This document shows, piece after piece, positions 37,507 through 52,378 of a stretch of DNA of 64,000 bases. The notes below the pieces were generated by a model. That model made no database searches. It was not told the origin of the DNA and worked only from the letters and a program-made list of their open reading frames with translations. Numbering within the stretch: the stretch's first letter is position 1; each line of letters opens with the position of its first letter. A program made the translations under genes and the position numbers. Source of the DNA: Martinezella lusitana (GTDB lineage Bacteria > Pseudomonadota > Alphaproteobacteria > Rhizobiales > Rhizobiaceae); the NCBI RefSeq assembly GCF_900094565.1, contig NZ_FMAF01000001.1:620001-684000 (forward strand), written 5' to 3'.

Positions 37507-37656
37507 ATGATGAGCGAGAAAAAGAAACCGAAGCAGGCTGAGAAAGACCACAAGGAACAGGACGACTACCTCGAAGAGGCGCTCGAGGAAACCTTTCCCG
37601 CAAGCGATCCGATCTCGCCGGGGCATGTCGTAAAGAAACCTGAAAGCAAGGAATAG
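37507..37656 (+). CDS. small acidic/basic protein with FPASDP motif
   Basis: A 49-residue protein (MMSEKKKPKQAEKDHKEQ, then the C-terminal EEALEETFPASDPISPGHV). The EETFPASDP motif is shared by many short rhizobial proteins of unknown role. ATG 37507 or 37510 has GGAG upstream. No signal or membrane segment. Confidence 0.65.
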   Translation: MMSEKKKPKQAEKDHKEQDDYLEEALEETFPASDPISPGHVVKKPESKE

Positions 37657-37707
37657 CCCTCGGCCGGTGCCGGGAGAGCTATCATGTCTGATCGACTGGG
37701 GAGAGAA

Positions 37708-37784
37708 TGGTACGGTTGGGGGGTCTCGAACCTCCGACCTCAGGTGCCACAAACCTGCGCTCTAACCAACTGAGCTACAACCGC
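37708..37784 (-). tRNA. tRNA-His (anticodon GTG)
   Basis: A 77-base cloverleaf including encoded CCA at 37708-37710. Acceptor GCGGTTG pairs with CAACCGT. The D-arm is GCTC/GAGC. The anticodon arm is CAGGT-TTGTGGC-ACCTG with anticodon GTG. The T-arm has the GGTTCGA loop. The discriminator is A73 and base -1 (37785 on the plus strand) gives T, not G. The additional G at -1, the near-universal histidine identity element, is therefore absent, as reported for part of the Alphaproteobacteria. Confidence 0.95.
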
Positions 37785-37933
37785 ACATGCTCGCGTCGCC
37801 GCGAACGGGGGTGACATACGAGGACTTTGAAATTATTTCAAGTCCTATCTCCCCGCAATACAAAAAAGCTTCAAAGATATCCGGATGGTGGTGCGCCGCC
37901 AGCATTTGCACGAACAGGAACCGTCCCTAAACG

Positions 37934-37972
37934 AAAAGTCCCGCCTTCAGAGCTTTCACCTGAAAACGGGAC
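37934..37972 (-). terminator. intrinsic terminator of the phasin gene
   Basis: On the minus strand the stem GTCCCGTTTTCAG/CTGAAGGCGGGAC (13 pairs, two G-U) is followed by TTTTCG. It lies about 30 bases after the phasin stop. Confidence 0.85.
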
Positions 37973-38000
37973 GTTCATGCCTTGGGAGGCTTTTGGGAAA

Positions 38001-38450
38001 TCAGGCGACCTTGAAGGAAGCCATTGCCTTTTCGGCTGCATCCTTGGCCGGCTTTGCCAGCTTTTCAGCAACCTTCTTGGTGGTTTCCTGAATGGACTTG
38101 GCCTGTTCGATGGTGACTTCGGCCTGCTTGCGGATGAAGGAGGTCTGAAGTTCGAACAGTTCGGCAACGGACTTGACGCGAAGCAGGGCTTCCATGTGTG
38201 CCAGCGAGCTTTCGGCATTGGTGCGCAGAACGTCGATTGCCTTGAGGCCGATCTCAACGGAACCAGCCTGTGCAGTCTGCACCGTCGCTTCGACGGTCTT
38301 GCCGGCTTCCTCGGTGGCAGCCTTCATCTTAGCGAAGGCTTCCTTGGACTGGGCAGCACCCTTTTCCGCGAATTCGCGGAAGGATTCGGAGACCTTGGAA
38401 GGATCGAATGCAGCCGTTGAAAAAACGTCGTCTTTCTTTACAGTAGCCAT
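38001..38450 (-). CDS. phasin family protein
   Basis: A 149-residue amphipathic helical protein with long Ala/Lys/Glu-rich helices (EKGAAQSKEAFAKMKAATEE; LLRVKSVAELFELQTSFIRK; AEVTIEQAKSIQETTKKVAE). It coats polyhydroxybutyrate granules in carbon storage. ATG 38450 has AGGAG 8 bases upstream; the longer frame contains a Cys-rich unlikely N-terminus. It is divergent from the kinase gene. Confidence 0.9.
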   Translation of the reverse strand: MATVKKDDVFSTAAFDPSKVSESFREFAEKGAAQSKEAFAKMKAATEEAGKTVEATVQTAQAGSVEIGLKAIDVLRTNAESSLAHMEALLRVKSVAELFELQTSFIRKQAEVTIEQAKSIQETTKKVAEKLAKPAKDAAEKAMASFKVA

Positions 38451-38671
38451 GATTACGCTCCTATACGGGTCCTCTTCGAGGCACCCTTCGTGAACTGTGT
38501 GAGGCTTATATAATATAAAAAATTGTGCAGTGCAACATAATTGTGCGACGCACAACGTATTAACCTTTCCGGCCGAAAGATGGGGCCTTTGCTGGACCCA
38601 AAAGCGGGGTACGGTTATTAATAAACCGTTAAAACACGAGAGGCGGTCACGCCCGCAAAACAGGTTGGAAT

Positions 38672-42304
<3,633 letters not shown>

Positions 42305-42397
42305 AGATGATCTTAGTTTGATGGTGGTGGAAACGCACCACTATCGGGCAATAGCTGCAGCCAAGGTGCATCGTAACCTTCGGCGGGGCTGCCGCTG

Positions 42398-42799
42398 TCA
42401 AAACCAGAGATCACGCACACATCGGCCTTTGGAAGGTAGGTCTTCAAACGTGTCCAGCCCATCGAAATGATCGATCGGCAATTCATAGACAAGATCCGGT
42501 GGTGCAAGCCGCAGGTTGACGGCCATGCGCCGGCGGCCGTCCCTTTGAAGCCTCAAGCCGCGCCAGCTCAATACACAGGCACAGGCTGGGCAGAATAGTA
42601 TTTCGAGAGAGGGCTGCTTCTCTGCGGCGCGCGTATAGGAGGCAGTCTCTCCGGCGATGGAGAAACGCTCTCCTTCGTAGTCATAGGCCCACAGCGCGCC
42701 ATAGCGCCGGCAGAGAGTGCAGTTGCATGCCGTGATCGAGCCTGGATCACCCTCGAGGGTCCAACTTGCCTTGCCGCAATGACATGAACCAATGAGCAT
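42398..42799 (-). CDS. GFA (glutathione-dependent formaldehyde-activating) family protein
   Basis: A 133-residue zinc-binding protein of the GFA/CENP-V family. Metal-ligand cysteines are in GSCHCGK, ACNCTLCRRYG and LFCPACACVLSWRG. ATG 42799 has AGGAT upstream. It lies convergent to the kinase gene. Function in formaldehyde detoxification is not demonstrated for most family members. Confidence 0.82.
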   Translation of the reverse strand: MLIGSCHCGKASWTLEGDPGSITACNCTLCRRYGALWAYDYEGERFSIAGETASYTRAAEKQPSLEILFCPACACVLSWRGLRLQRDGRRRMAVNLRLAPPDLVYELPIDHFDGLDTFEDLPSKGRCVRDLWF

Positions 42800-42956
42800 G
42801 AGCCTATCCTGCCGCATATTCGATGGCGGCATTCTGCCTCAGTCCTCGAGCGCCTGCAAATGGCGCGGGCCGGACATTCTCTCTATGCCTATCCCTAGCT
42901 CAATTCGTATCGCGCCGGCATGCGCCGCGCCTGACCCAGGCGCAGCACAGCGGAAA

Positions 42957-44885
42957 TTACTCCCCCCGAACCTTCGTCGCCTTGCGCTTGGCTCGCGAAT
43001 TCGGCTTGCCGGGCGCCGGGGCTGCATCGCTTTTGGCGAAATGCGGTTTGCCGGGCTTCTTCACCCAGGGCTTCTTATCCTGGCGTTCCGAAGCAACGCT
43101 CTCGCCTGCCTGCGTCCGTTCCGGCTTGCGGTCTGATTTCCATTTCGGCTTGCCGCCCTCCTGAGGGCGGGCGCCCTTGTCGGCGAAGGGTTTCTTTTTC
43201 TCGAAATCCCCTTCCCTCCTCGCCTGCGAAAAATCCGGCACTCCGGCGAGCGGCTTCACGCGGATGCCTCTTTCCAGCGTCTTGTCAGGCCCGATAGCTG
43301 CAAGGAAGCGCTCGGCGCCTTCCTGTGAAAATTCGACGAAGGTTTCCTCCGGCTGCATCTTGATCGCGCCGATGTCACGCTTGGTCAGGTTGCCGTTGCG
43401 GCAGAGCATCGGGATCAGCCAACGCGGCTCGGCGTTCTGCTTGCGTCCTACAGAAAGCGACACCCAGACGCCGTCGGTGAAATCGTTGCGTCCAGAGGAA
43501 GAAGAGCCGGGCGCGTCATCGCGGAAAACAGGAAAATCGTCTCGGCGAGGCTTTTTGCGCTCGCCTTCAGCCGGCACGTCCTGCAGCTCTTCCGGCGCGG
43601 AGTGACGCGCCCGATAGTGACGCAGGAATGCGGCCGCGATCTGTTCGGCGCCATGGCTTTCCAGCAGCCGCTTTACCAGCAACTGCTCCTCATCCCGTAG
43701 CGGTTCGGAGAAAATCGGATCGGCGAGCAGACGCTCGTCGTCGCGTTCGTTCACTTCATCCGCCGACGGCGGCTTCGCCCAGGTGGCGCGCAGGCGAGCT
43801 GCCTCCAGCAGGCGTTCGGTGCGGCGGCGGGCGCTGAGCGGCACGATCAGAGCGCTGACGCCCTTGCGGCCGGCACGGCCGGTGCGGCCGCTTCGATGCA
43901 GCAGCGTTTCCGGATTGGTCGGTATATCAGCGTGAATCACCAGATCGAGGCCCGGCAGGTCGATACCGCGGGCAGCGACGTCGGTGGCAATGCAGACGCG
44001 GGCGCGGCCGTCGCGCATGGCCTGCAGCGCATGTGTGCGCTCGCTCTGGCTAAGCTCACCCGACAGGGCGACGACAGAGAAGCCGCGATTGTTGAAGCGC
44101 GCCGTCAGATGGTTGACGGCTGCACGCGTCGAGCAGAAAACGATGGCATTCTGCGCCTCGTAGTAGCGCAGAACGTTGATGATGGCGTTTTCCCTGTCGC
44201 TCGGCGCAACCGTCAGGGCGCGATAGTCGATATCGACATGCTGCTTGGTTTCCGAAGCCGTGGCGATACGCACGGCGTCACGCTGGTAATTCTCGGCAAG
44301 CTTGGCGATCGAGCGCGGCACGGTTGCGGAAAACATCAGCGTCCGCCGCTCGGCCGGCGACGTTTCCAGGATGAATTCAAGGTCCTCGCGGAAGCCGAGA
44401 TCGAGCATCTCGTCGGCCTCATCCAGTACGACGGCCTTCAGCTCGGAAATATCGAGCGAATTACGGCGGATATGGTCGCAAAGGCGGCCCGGCGTGCCGA
44501 CGACAATATGCGCGCCGCGCTCCAGCGCCCGCTTTTCGGTGCGCATGTCCATGCCCCCGACGCAGGAGACGATGGTGGCGCCCGTCAATTCATAGAGCCA
44601 TTCCAGCTCGCGCTGGACCTGAAGCGCCAGTTCGCGGGTGGGCGCGATCGCCAAGGCCAGCGGCGTGCCGGCGCGGCCAAAGCGCTCTGCGCCATCCAAC
44701 AGGGTTGGGGCAAGCGCCAGGCCAAAGGCTACCGTCTTGCCGGAGCCGGTCTGGGCCGAGACCAGCGCGTCCTTGCCGGCAAGGTCGGGATCGAGCATGG
44801 CTTTTTGCACCGGCGTCAGCACTTCGTAACCGCGCTTTGCCAAAGCCTGGGCAATCGCAGGAACGATGCCTTCGAATTCGGTCAT
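42957..44885 (-). CDS. DEAD-box RNA helicase with DbpA-like RNA-binding domain
   Basis: A 642-residue ATP-dependent RNA helicase. Motifs are: Q-motif LTPVQ, Walker A AQTGSGKT (44-51), PTRELALQ, TPGRL, DEAD (VLDEADEML), SAT and HRSGRTGRAGRKG. After about residue 460 there is a DbpA-type RNA-binding domain (WVSLSVGRKQNAEPRWLIPM, then KRDIGAIKMQPEETFVEF) and a Lys/Pro-rich basic tail. This matches the CsdA/DeaD-DbpA group in ribosome assembly and RNA turnover. ATG 44885 has only a weak ribosome site. It is a single gene. Confidence 0.92.
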   Translation of the reverse strand: MTEFEGIVPAIAQALAKRGYEVLTPVQKAMLDPDLAGKDALVSAQTGSGKTVAFGLALAPTLLDGAERFGRAGTPLALAIAPTRELALQVQRELEWLYELTGATIVSCVGGMDMRTEKRALERGAHIVVGTPGRLCDHIRRNSLDISELKAVVLDEADEMLDLGFREDLEFILETSPAERRTLMFSATVPRSIAKLAENYQRDAVRIATASETKQHVDIDYRALTVAPSDRENAIINVLRYYEAQNAIVFCSTRAAVNHLTARFNNRGFSVVALSGELSQSERTHALQAMRDGRARVCIATDVAARGIDLPGLDLVIHADIPTNPETLLHRSGRTGRAGRKGVSALIVPLSARRRTERLLEAARLRATWAKPPSADEVNERDDERLLADPIFSEPLRDEEQLLVKRLLESHGAEQIAAAFLRHYRARHSAPEELQDVPAEGERKKPRRDDFPVFRDDAPGSSSSGRNDFTDGVWVSLSVGRKQNAEPRWLIPMLCRNGNLTKRDIGAIKMQPEETFVEFSQEGAERFLAAIGPDKTLERGIRVKPLAGVPDFSQARREGDFEKKKPFADKGARPQEGGKPKWKSDRKPERTQAGESVASERQDKKPWVKKPGKPHFAKSDAAPAPGKPNSRAKRKATKVRGE

Positions 44886-45240
44886 ATCTTGTCTTTCGGA
44901 ATTCTTCGCGTGCCAAGCGGCACGGATCATCGTGGCCCGCACGTCGCAGGCCTCTTCTTCAAGCCTGCACATACTTGGTCGGTAGGCCAATGTACAGAGC
45001 GGGCGCGTATTTGCGTGCGACGGAACGAAAAAAAGGCAGCGAACGCGCTGCCTTTGAAGTTGATGCTGCCTAACGAAAGCTCGAGTCGGTTAACTTCATG
45101 TCTCGGGAGCCAGGGGAAGCTCCAATCCGCTCATAGCTCATGCGAACGGTCTCAAGTCGGCTTTTACCTTTGACCAATCTTTCTTAACGCGAAGTTAGCA
45201 GAGGGGGGTCATCGTTTGCCCCTCAGTTTTAGGGTACGGC
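44886..45240. other. intergenic region with terminator between helicase and acsA2
   Basis: A 355-bp gap on the minus strand between the acsA2 stop (45241) and the helicase start (44885). A terminator lies at 45028-45055. The 45056-45240 part (about 185 bases) holds no ORF; its end nearer acsA2 has a short stem ctaacttcgcgttaag. It could be a long acsA2 3' UTR or a small RNA; the 44886-45027 part is the helicase leader. Confidence 0.5.
45028..45055 (-). terminator. strong intrinsic terminator on the minus strand
   Basis: AAAGGCAGCG/CGCTGCCTTT pairs over 10 bases around a 4-base loop; on the minus strand it runs directly into TTTTTTT (A-run at 45028-45034). It ends whatever is transcribed from the acsA2 side, about 190 bases after the acsA2 stop. 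Confidence 0.9.
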
Positions 45241-47193
<1,953 letters not shown>

Positions 47194-47357
47194 ATTTCCC
47201 TCCCTGCTTCTCGCCTTATATACCAATGTTGCAGCGCACTATAAAGTCATGGAGTTGTGGGCATTTCCAGTGTGCAATGTTTGCATCCGCTAAACATTTC
47301 CTATATCCGGCAAGCATAGGCAGATCGTCCCTATCAGTTTGAGAGTTTCCACGGGAT

Positions 47358-49262
47358 ATGAGAGCGTCGAGAAACAATAAATGGTGGTTGACGATGCGAT
47401 CGGCCTCGCGCTGGCTGCCGAGCGTCGTTCGCACGACCGGTATCATTCTTCTAACAATCCTCATCATCTTTGCTGTCTTCAGAGCGACGGCGCCTTTCCT
47501 GATCTCCAGCGGGCTGGTTCGCTCCGGCATCGAAAAGGCGCTTTCGGAATGGACGGGATACCGCGCCCAGATCGAGGGCGATCCCACTCTCGATTTCTGG
47601 CCGACGCCGCGCGTGACGCTCAATCAGGTTACGATCCGCGAGCCGACGAAGAACGGCAAGGTACTGGGCCATGTCGACAGCCTATCGGCGGATTTCTCGC
47701 TGCTTTCAGCCATCCGCGGACGCGCGCATTTTCATGAATTCCATTTCCTGCGCCCGACCCTCTACATCCGGCGCGACGAGAACGGCCTCATCGATTGGAC
47801 GAACGAAGGCCGCCTTTCCAAGGCGATCGAGCAGGTGGACGCGTCCTCGTCCAGCCAAGGTGTGTCGATACCCAAGGACCAGGATGCCGCCATCGGCATG
47901 CTGACCATCGAGGATGGCAGCGTCGAGATGACGGACGATCGCAGCGGCAACGTCTACAAGATGAACGGTGTCAATGCGGACATATCGTGGCCACGGCTGT
48001 CCCGCCCGATGACGGCTGTCATCCTCGCCCGTTTCAACGGGCAGGACGTCAAGCTCAACTTCGATTCCACCCAGCCTCTGTTGCTTTTCGCCGGCAAGAG
48101 CGTTGATGCCAGGACCAGTTTCTCTTCGCCGCTGATCAGCTGGACTTATGCGGGCGTCACCAGCATCTCGGATCTTTCGACGCTTGCCGGCAATCTCGAG
48201 CTCAGCGTGCCCAACGTGCCTTCCTTCCTGGCGTGGAGCGGACAGCACCTGCCGGCCGCCGATGCGCTGAAGAACGTCTCGCTCAACGCCGATATAGCAG
48301 CGATCGAGAACGGCCTGCGCTTCAACAATCTGAATTTCAAGGTCAACGATTCCGCTGCCTCCGGCGTCATGGATCTGAGCTACACCACGGCTGGCAAGCC
48401 GAAGATTTCCGGCACGCTCGCCTTCGACCAGATGAACCTCAATCCGTTCCTGGCCGCCTTCTCCATGCGTCTCGCCGCCGAGACCGCCTTCGATGCGCTG
48501 CTGAACGGCAATCCGCTGCAGCGGCTCGATCTCGATATGACGCTTTCATCCAACAAGGCGGCGCTCGGCCCCTTCCAGTTCGACAATATCGGCGCGAGCT
48601 TGCTCGTCGCCGGCGGCAAGGCGAAATTCGACATCGGCGACAGCGGCTTCGAGGGGGGCTCGCTGACCGCCCATCTGGAGGTCGCTCCAGGAGACTTCGA
48701 TGGCGGCGGCAAATTGCAGATATCCATCCGCAATGCTGATTTCGGCGGGCTCTTTACCCGGTTGAAGCTGCCAGGCCCGCTGCCGTTGATGACAGCAGGG
48801 TCGCTGGACCTCGCGCTCAGCACCTCCAAGCCGATCTGGGTCGCCACGCTCAGCGACGTCGCCGGAAAGATGCATTTCCAGTCGACCACCGGCTCCTTCC
48901 GCCAATTCGACATCTCGACCTTCCGGGGTCTGGCGGCGGAAAAAGCCTTCTTCCGAATGAGTGACATTGCCGGCGGATCCTTCGATTTCGACAGCATCAA
49001 TGTCGATGCAAGCTTCGCAAAGGGATCGGCCGAGGTCCAGAACGCCACGATCGCCGGGCGGAACGAAACCGTGACATTGAATGGTGTCGTTCCCTTCCGC
49101 AGCAATGGCCTGGCGCTTTCAGGCGCGATCGACGCAACCGCGCCCGCCGATTCGGAGGAGCTGCCGATGCTGCCCTTCTTCATTGGCGGCACTTGGCCGG
49201 ATCCGGTCGTCTCGCCGGTGACGACGCTTTTGCAGAAACCGGCCCAGCCGCAAGAGCAATAA
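47358..49262 (+). CDS. AsmA family protein
   Basis: A 634-residue envelope protein with one N-terminal membrane anchor (about residues 25-50, RTTGIILLTILIIFAVFRAT), an AsmA-type domain starting with YRAQIEGDPTLDFWPTPRVT, and a repeat-rich beta body typical of bridge-like phospholipid-transfer proteins. The C-terminal half has AsmA_2 features (AGKMHFQSTTGSFRQFDI). ATG 47358 or 47394 (MRSASRW) could start it. It is divergent from acsA2 and converges with potI. Confidence 0.87.
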   Translation: MRASRNNKWWLTMRSASRWLPSVVRTTGIILLTILIIFAVFRATAPFLISSGLVRSGIEKALSEWTGYRAQIEGDPTLDFWPTPRVTLNQVTIREPTKNGKVLGHVDSLSADFSLLSAIRGRAHFHEFHFLRPTLYIRRDENGLIDWTNEGRLSKAIEQVDASSSSQGVSIPKDQDAAIGMLTIEDGSVEMTDDRSGNVYKMNGVNADISWPRLSRPMTAVILARFNGQDVKLNFDSTQPLLLFAGKSVDARTSFSSPLISWTYAGVTSISDLSTLAGNLELSVPNVPSFLAWSGQHLPAADALKNVSLNADIAAIENGLRFNNLNFKVNDSAASGVMDLSYTTAGKPKISGTLAFDQMNLNPFLAAFSMRLAAETAFDALLNGNPLQRLDLDMTLSSNKAALGPFQFDNIGASLLVAGGKAKFDIGDSGFEGGSLTAHLEVAPGDFDGGGKLQISIRNADFGGLFTRLKLPGPLPLMTAGSLDLALSTSKPIWVATLSDVAGKMHFQSTTGSFRQFDISTFRGLAAEKAFFRMSDIAGGSFDFDSINVDASFAKGSAEVQNATIAGRNETVTLNGVVPFRSNGLALSGAIDATAPADSEELPMLPFFIGGTWPDPVVSPVTTLLQKPAQPQEQ

Positions 49263-49283
49263 TCCGCTCCGCGCAACCTTGTC

Positions 49284-50099
49284 TCAAGCTGCGGCCGCCG
49301 CGTGCTCGTCCCTTTGGCGCTGGACCTCGCGACGCTTGGTCGCAATGGAAGCGCAGATGACGCCGATGGCGACGACGCCGATCAGGATGGTGCAGATGGC
49401 GTTGATCTCCGGCGTGACGCCGAGCTTGACCTGGCTGTAGATCAGCATCGGCAGCGTCTTGGCACCGGCGCCGGACGCGAAGGTCGCGATTACCAGATCG
49501 TCGAGCGACAGCGTCAGAGCCAGGACCCAGCCCGAAAACACGGCCGGCGCGATGATCGGAAGCGTGATCTCGAAGAAGGTGCGCACCGGCGGAGCGCCCA
49601 GATCCAGCGCCGCCTCCTCGATCGATCGATCGAACGTCAGCAGGCGCGATTGCACGACGACGGCGACGAAACACATGGTCAGTGTCGTGTGGGCCAAGAC
49701 GATCGTCCAGAAGCCGCGGTCGACGCCGGACGCCACGAACAGCAGCAGCAGCGACAGGCCGGTAATGACGTCAGGCATGACCAGCGGCGCATAAATCATG
49801 CCCGAAAACAGGATTCGGCCGCGGAAACGCGTGTAACGCACCAAGGTGAGTGCCGCCATAGTGCCAAGCACGGTGGCGATGGTCGCCGATAGCAGCGCAA
49901 TGCGCACCGTCAGCCAGGCGGCGCTCAGCATGGTGTCGTTGCTGAACAGATGCACATACCATTGGGTCGAGAAACCGCCCCAGACCGTGACCAGCCGAGA
50001 CCTGTTGAAGGAGTAGATGACCAGCAGCAGGATCGGCAGATAGAGGAAGGCCAGACCGAGGGTGACCGAGACGATGTTGAAACGAGACCAGCGGATCAT
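49284..50099 (-). CDS. potI: putrescine-type ABC transporter permease PotI
   Basis: A 271-residue inner-membrane permease with six helices. It opens with FNIVSVTLGLAFLYLPILLL and carries the EAA-type loop EEAALDLGAPPVRTFFEITL. It is last in the minus-strand operon potF-G-H-I, 3 bases after potH. It forms the channel with PotH, fuelled by PotG. Confidence 0.93.
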   Translation of the reverse strand: MIRWSRFNIVSVTLGLAFLYLPILLLVIYSFNRSRLVTVWGGFSTQWYVHLFSNDTMLSAAWLTVRIALLSATIATVLGTMAALTLVRYTRFRGRILFSGMIYAPLVMPDVITGLSLLLLFVASGVDRGFWTIVLAHTTLTMCFVAVVVQSRLLTFDRSIEEAALDLGAPPVRTFFEITLPIIAPAVFSGWVLALTLSLDDLVIATFASGAGAKTLPMLIYSQVKLGVTPEINAICTILIGVVAIGVICASIATKRREVQRQRDEHAAAAA

Positions 50100-50102
50100 T
50101 GA

Positions 50103-51014
50103 CTATCTCCCCTTCTCGTCGGCTTTGGCCTGGAAATGCTGGAAGAAGACGATGGGCACCACCAATACCAGAAGCAGGATGGTCGCCACCGCCGATGCCA
50201 GCGGCCAGTCGGTATTGCTGTAGAATTCGGTCCAGAGCACCTTGCCGATCATCAGGGTTTCCGAGCCGCCGAGCAGGTCGGGAATGACGAACTCGCCGAC
50301 AGCTGGAATGAAGACCAGCATGCAGCCGGCAATGACTCCGGGAATGGAGAGCGGAAAGGTGACGCGCCAGAAGGCGCCGATCCGCGTACAGCCGAGATCC
50401 TGCGCCGCTTCGATCAGCGTGTCGTCCATCTTCTCCAGCGCGGAATAGAGCGGCAAGATCATGAAGGGCAGATAGGAATAGACCATGCCGATATAGACGG
50501 CCGTATTGGTGTTGAGGATGACAAGCGGTTCGTGGATGATGCCGAGCGCCATCAACAGCTGGTTCAGCAGACCCGTGGTGCTGAGGATCGACATCCAGGA
50601 ATAGACGCGGATCAGGAAGCTCGTCCAGAAGGGCAGGATGACCAGCATCAGCAAAGTGGGCCGGATCGTGCGCGGCGCCTGCGCCATGCCGTAGGCGATG
50701 GGATAGGCGATGATCAGCGTCAACAGCGTCGAGATGCCAGCGATCTGAAGGCTCTGAATGTAGGCATTCATATAGAGCGGATCGCCGGTCAGCCATACGT
50801 AGTTGTCGAACGACATGGTCTGCAGCTTGTCCCACCAGTCGGCGAAGCTGTCGGCCCAGGCGAACGACGGATCGTAGGGCGGGACGGACAGCGCCTTGGT
50901 CGACAGCGAGATGCGGAAGACGATGAGAAAGGGCGCGAGAAAGAAGATCAGCAGCCAGGCATAGGGAATGATGATGACGAGGCGCTGATAGAGGGAGGAA
51001 CCGAGCGCTCTCAT
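50103..51014 (-). CDS. potH: putrescine-type ABC transporter permease PotH
   Basis: A 303-residue inner-membrane permease with an N-terminal helix (IPYAWLLIFFLAPFLIVFRI), PotH-type segments WLTGDPLYMNAYIQSLQIAG and LPFWTSFLIRVYSWM, and the EAA loop EAAQDLGCTRIGAFWRVTFP. The stop of potG is 2 bases upstream of its ATG, so the genes are coupled. Confidence 0.93.
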   Translation of the reverse strand: MRALGSSLYQRLVIIIPYAWLLIFFLAPFLIVFRISLSTKALSVPPYDPSFAWADSFADWWDKLQTMSFDNYVWLTGDPLYMNAYIQSLQIAGISTLLTLIIAYPIAYGMAQAPRTIRPTLLMLVILPFWTSFLIRVYSWMSILSTTGLLNQLLMALGIIHEPLVILNTNTAVYIGMVYSYLPFMILPLYSALEKMDDTLIEAAQDLGCTRIGAFWRVTFPLSIPGVIAGCMLVFIPAVGEFVIPDLLGGSETLMIGKVLWTEFYSNTDWPLASAVATILLLVLVVPIVFFQHFQAKADEKGR

Positions 51015-51016
51015 GA

Positions 51017-52162
51017 TCAGTCCTTCAACAATACGCCGGCATTTTCGTCGAAGGACACCCAGACATTCTGGTCATAGGCGAAGGGTTCTTCCACGGCGCG
51101 AACCGCGTTCAGCGACGAGGCCTTGAGCACCTGTCCGCTCTTCAGCTTCACATGGAAAACGGTCATGTCGCCGAGATAGGCGATATCCCAGATCTCGCCT
51201 TCGGTGGCATTGACCGACGCGTTGGCCGGCGGGCGCGGCGTGACCCTCAACTTCTCAGGCCGGATAGCGAGGCTGGCGCGGCTTCCCGCGGCCGGTGCCT
51301 CGCTGGAGGCGGTGCGCAGCGTGAGGGCGGAATCGACAGCGATTTCGACGATGCCAGACTGCGCGGAGGTAACGTTGCCGTCGAGGATGTTCACATCGCC
51401 AATGAAGTCTGCGACGAAGCGGCAATTGGGCGCCTCATAGATTTCCGCCGGTGTCGCCACCTGCACCACCTTGCCGTGGCTCATGACGGCGATGCGGTCC
51501 GCCATGGTCATCGCTTCTTCCTGGTCATGGGTGACGACGACGAAGGTGAGGCCGAGGCTCTGCTGCAGATCCATGAGTTCGAACTGCGTCTCCTCGCGCA
51601 GCTTCTTGTCGAGCGCGCCGAGCGGCTCGTCGAGCAACAGCACCTTCGGACGCTTGGCAATCGAGCGGGCCAGCGCCACGCGCTGGCGCTGGCCGCCGGA
51701 AAGCTGGTTGGGCTTGCGCTTGGCGAATTGCTCGAGCTTTACGAGCTTCAGCATCTGCGCGACGCGATCGTCGATCTCGGCTTTCGGCATGCCGTCCTGG
51801 CGCAGGCCGAAGGCGATATTCTTTTCCACCGACATATGCGGAAACAGCGCGTAGGACTGGAACATCATGTTGACGGGGCGGCGATAGGGCGGCGTGCCGG
51901 CAAGGTTCTGGCCATCGAGCACGATCTCGCCCGTCGTTGGCTGCTCGAAGCCCGCCAGCATGCGCAGCAACGTGGACTTGCCGCAGCCCGATGCGCCGAG
52001 GAGAGCGAAGAATTCGCGGTTGTAGATATCCAGGGAGAGATTGTCGACGGCGGTGAAATCACCGAACTTCTTCGTCACGTTCTTGAAGGAAATGTACGGC
52101 TTGGCCGAAGGGTCGCTCCAAGGAGCAAAGGAACGCCGGATATTACCGAGTGACTTCATCAT
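51017..52162 (-). CDS. potG: putrescine-type ABC transporter ATP-binding protein PotG
   Basis: A 381-residue ATPase. Walker A is GASGCGKST, signature LSGGQRQR, Walker B LLLDEPLGALD, and the H-loop Asp/His are in VVVTHDQEEAM. A C-terminal TOBE_2-type regulatory domain follows (ASLAIRPEKLRVTPR). The first codons are ATGATG; GGGGATAG precedes, so 52162 or 52159 can start. It is second in the operon. Confidence 0.94.
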   Translation of the reverse strand: MMKSLGNIRRSFAPWSDPSAKPYISFKNVTKKFGDFTAVDNLSLDIYNREFFALLGASGCGKSTLLRMLAGFEQPTTGEIVLDGQNLAGTPPYRRPVNMMFQSYALFPHMSVEKNIAFGLRQDGMPKAEIDDRVAQMLKLVKLEQFAKRKPNQLSGGQRQRVALARSIAKRPKVLLLDEPLGALDKKLREETQFELMDLQQSLGLTFVVVTHDQEEAMTMADRIAVMSHGKVVQVATPAEIYEAPNCRFVADFIGDVNILDGNVTSAQSGIVEIAVDSALTLRTASSEAPAAGSRASLAIRPEKLRVTPRPPANASVNATEGEIWDIAYLGDMTVFHVKLKSGQVLKASSLNAVRAVEEPFAYDQNVWVSFDENAGVLLKD

Positions 52163-52194
52163 CTATCCCCAAATGGATGCCGGGCGGGCTGTCC

Positions 52195-52294
52195 TAGAGC
52201 ATTTCCGCTTTTCTTCGAATCGCGAAAATGCTCCATCTTGTTTTTTCGCATTCCGGACGGAAAACCGCTGCGCACTTTTCCTGGAAATGCTCTA
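52195..52294. repeat. RIME-like intergenic repeat, copy 2
   Basis: A 100-bp element with terminal inverted repeats tagagcatttcc (52195-52206) and ggaaatgctcta (52283-52294). Bases 52247-52294 match the first copy (217-264) at 45 of 48 positions. It lies in the potF-potG gap, so it is transcribed with the operon and may add a stable hairpin between the binding-protein and ATPase genes. Confidence 0.85.
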
Positions 52295-52347
52295 GCACCG
52301 GCTCTTCCCCTACCCGGCACGCTCTTCATTCTTACCTTATCCTCCTA

Positions 52348-52378
52348 AGGAAAGGCCCGGACGTTGCCGTCCGGGCCT
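52348..52378 (-). terminator. hairpin after potF
   Basis: aggcccggac/gtccgggcct (52353-52362, 52369-52378) is a perfect 10-bp stem with a 6-base loop. On the minus strand it is followed by TTTCCTT. It is likely a partial terminator or stability element that lets potF be made in excess over potGHI. Confidence 0.65.
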
